From assembly GCF_014654785.1 (NCBI RefSeq), contig NZ_BNBD01000014.1, forward strand, positions 1 through 64,000: a stretch of DNA of 64,000 bases, given 5' to 3'. A program made the position numbers and the translations under genes. The notes beneath the pieces were generated by a model that saw only the letters and a list, made by a program, of their open reading frames with translations, had not been told where the DNA came from and did not search any database. Position 1 is the first letter of the stretch, and each line of letters begins with the position of its first letter. Source of the DNA: Streptomyces mashuensis. GTDB taxonomy: Bacteria > Actinomycetota > Actinomycetes > Streptomycetales > Streptomycetaceae. Below are positions 60,427-64,000 of this stretch, one piece after another.

Positions 60427-61803
60427 ATGAACGTCACTCCCCCGGTCGCGACCGCGCCAGGAGCCGCCCCGGCCCTGGGCCACGCCGTACCGCTGCTGCG
60501 TGATCCCCTGCGGTTCCTCAGCTCGTTGCCTGCCCACGGCGACCTGGTACGGATACGGGTGGGCCCCTTCGCGGCAGTCGTCGTCTGCGACCCCGACCTC
60601 ACCCGTCGGGTACTGCTCGACGACCGCACCTTCGACAAGGGCGGCCCGGTGTACGACCGGGTCCGCGAGGTCGCCGGCGACGGGCTGGCCAGCTGTCCGC
60701 ACAGCCGGCACCGGCGGCAGCGCCGCCTGCTCCAGCCCTCCTTCCACCCGGCCCGGATGCCCGGCTACGCCCGGGAGATGACCCGGCAGACCGAGGCGGT
60801 GACCGGCGGCTGGCGCGACGGCGGGATCGTGGACGTCCGGACCGCCATGGCCACCATCACGGCGCGGACGGTCGTCGCGACCATGTTCACCGGGCGCCTC
60901 TCCCCGGCGGCCCTGCACACCGTCCTCGAGGACTTCCACACCCTCATCCTGGCCATCTCGCGCCGCGCCGTGATGCCGCCGCCCGTCGACCGGCTGCCCA
61001 CGCCCGGCAACCGTCGCTACCGGCGCGCTCTGGCCCGGCTGCGCGGCACCGTCCAGCTGCTGATCGCCGGCCACCGGGCGGACGGCACCGACCACGGCGA
61101 CCTGCTGTCCACACTGGTCGCCGCGCGGGACGAGGACGCGGACGACCGCGCGCACCCCGGGCGGCTGTCGGACGACGAGATCGCCGACCAGCTCATCACC
61201 TTCTTCATGGCCGGCACCGACACCACGGCGAGCACCCTCGCCTGGGCCCTGCACCTGGTCAGCCGCCACCCGGAGACGCAGGAACGCCTGCAGGCCGAGG
61301 CCGACGCGGTCCTCGGCGGGCGCGCGGCCCGGCTGGACGACCTGCCCCGGCTGGACCTGACGGGCCGGGTGGTCCAGGAGACGCTGCGGCTCTACCCACC
61401 GGGATGGCTGCTGAGCCGTACGACCACCACCGACGCGCGGCTCGGTGGCCGGCTCCTGCCCGCCGGCACCACCGTCCTCTACAGTGCCTACCTCCTCCAC
61501 CACCGCCCCGACCTCCACCCCGACCCGGAACGCTTCGACCCCGGCCGGTGGCCGTCCGCCGCGGAGCCGGGCCGCCCCACGCCGCACGAACGCCGGGGCG
61601 CCTTCGTGCCGTTCGGCGGGGGCGCCCGCAAGTGCATCGGCGAGGCCTTCGGGTTCACCGAGGCCGTGCTCACTCTCGCCTCCATCGCCGCGGCCTGGCG
61701 CGTCGAGCCGGTGCCGGGCCGGCCGGTGCGCCCCGTACCGGGCGTCACCCTGCGCCCCGGCCGGCTCCCACTGCGGACGGTCGGCCGCGGCCGCGGTGCG
61801 TGA
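60427..61803 (+). CDS. Cytochrome P450 (paralogue)
   Basis: A 458-aa P450. I-helix MAGTDTTASTLAWALH near 270, ExxR QETLRLYPPGW near 325, haem loop FVPFGGGARKCIGEAFG near 410. It shares long blocks with the minus-strand P450. The longer upstream frame from 60307 lacks P450 sequence, so ATG 60427 with GGAGC upstream is the start. It sits divergently from the terpene operon and 181 bp before the geosmin synthase; pentalenene-oxidase-like enzymes are the nearest family I can name. Confidence 0.92.
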   Translation: MNVTPPVATAPGAAPALGHAVPLLRDPLRFLSSLPAHGDLVRIRVGPFAAVVVCDPDLTRRVLLDDRTFDKGGPVYDRVREVAGDGLASCPHSRHRRQRRLLQPSFHPARMPGYAREMTRQTEAVTGGWRDGGIVDVRTAMATITARTVVATMFTGRLSPAALHTVLEDFHTLILAISRRAVMPPPVDRLPTPGNRRYRRALARLRGTVQLLIAGHRADGTDHGDLLSTLVAARDEDADDRAHPGRLSDDEIADQLITFFMAGTDTTASTLAWALHLVSRHPETQERLQAEADAVLGGRAARLDDLPRLDLTGRVVQETLRLYPPGWLLSRTTTTDARLGGRLLPAGTTVLYSAYLLHHRPDLHPDPERFDPGRWPSAAEPGRPTPHERRGAFVPFGGGARKCIGEAFGFTEAVLTLASIAAAWRVEPVPGRPVRPVPGVTLRPGRLPLRTVGRGRGA

Positions 61804-61984
61804 CGACCGTCCCGGCGGACCCACGCGCGAGATCGTTACTCCGCACACCGGCCCGGTTCACCATATTGAGGGGAAATCCGACCACCGCTCCGGCGCGGCC
61901 CCGTACGGCTTCTAGCCTCCTGCCGTCCCACCCGCACCGAAAGCCCGGCACCGCAAGCCCCGCACCGAAAGGCCGCGTCGCGCG

Positions 61985-64000
<2,016 letters not shown>

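Overview
The window is high-GC actinobacterial DNA. The codon pattern, abundant GTG starts, 4-nt GTGA/ATGA gene overlaps, an apparent bldA-type TTA codon, a geosmin synthase and a CtaF-type oxidase subunit IV all point to Streptomyces or a close relative. I see no rRNA, tRNA, CRISPR array or recognisable insertion sequence. Most of it looks like accessory, arm-type content rather than core chromosome.

Layout. 0.2-5.7 kb: stress and housekeeping small genes (Hsp20 with its own promoter and terminator, hemerythrin, DUF2795, SDR, ChaB, a pyruvyl-transferase-like protein, two tiny conserved proteins). 5.9-10.0 kb: a minus-strand glycosyltransferase operon (GT2, two micro-ORFs, GT9, GT2, GT2) in which every junction is a 4-nt stop/start overlap. 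10.4-12.9 kb: a 5-aminolevulinate synthase coupled to an MFS exporter. 13-16 kb: Tat-exported phospholipase C and a mycothiol-dependent isomerase-family protein. 16.2-20 kb: an MMPL transporter with a large in-frame insertion, then an HTH / DUF6247 / RelE-like trio. 20-27 kb: a membrane PP2C phosphatase, an XRE regulator, a VOC protein, secreted propeller-type proteins, a pentapeptide protein and a small P-loop protein.

27-36.2 kb: a patch of decayed genes (HprK-like fragment, truncated NUDIX, VanX-like dipeptidase broken across frames), then HAD, NUDIX and a MurG paralogue, facing a coupled operon of NDP-sugar 4,6-dehydratase, ATP-grasp ligase, DegT aminotransferase and low-molecular-weight phosphatase. 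An XRE/TPR regulator is divergent from that operon. This looks like an orphan sugar or cell-envelope pathway.

36-40 kb: cytochrome oxidase subunits IV and I (a copy without II and III nearby) and a stand-alone HoxX homologue. 40.5-54.7 kb: two giant signalling NTPases. One (minus strand, 2017 aa) fuses TIR, an apparently dead metallophosphoesterase, NACHT, pentapeptide repeats and about 15 WD40 units. The other (plus strand, 1284 aa) is HTH-STAND-TM-WD40 and is coupled to a metallothionein. Between them lie an SLC13-type permease and a three-gene operon (membrane protein, TTA-containing cupin-like gene, inositol-monophosphatase family). This is the most likely place for an undescribed, possibly defensive, system.

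54.8-64 kb: a small exported peptide, PolX, and a terpene locus. In the terpene locus a cis-prenyltransferase, class I terpene synthase and P450 form one operon, divergent from a paralogous P450 and a geosmin synthase that runs off the window end.
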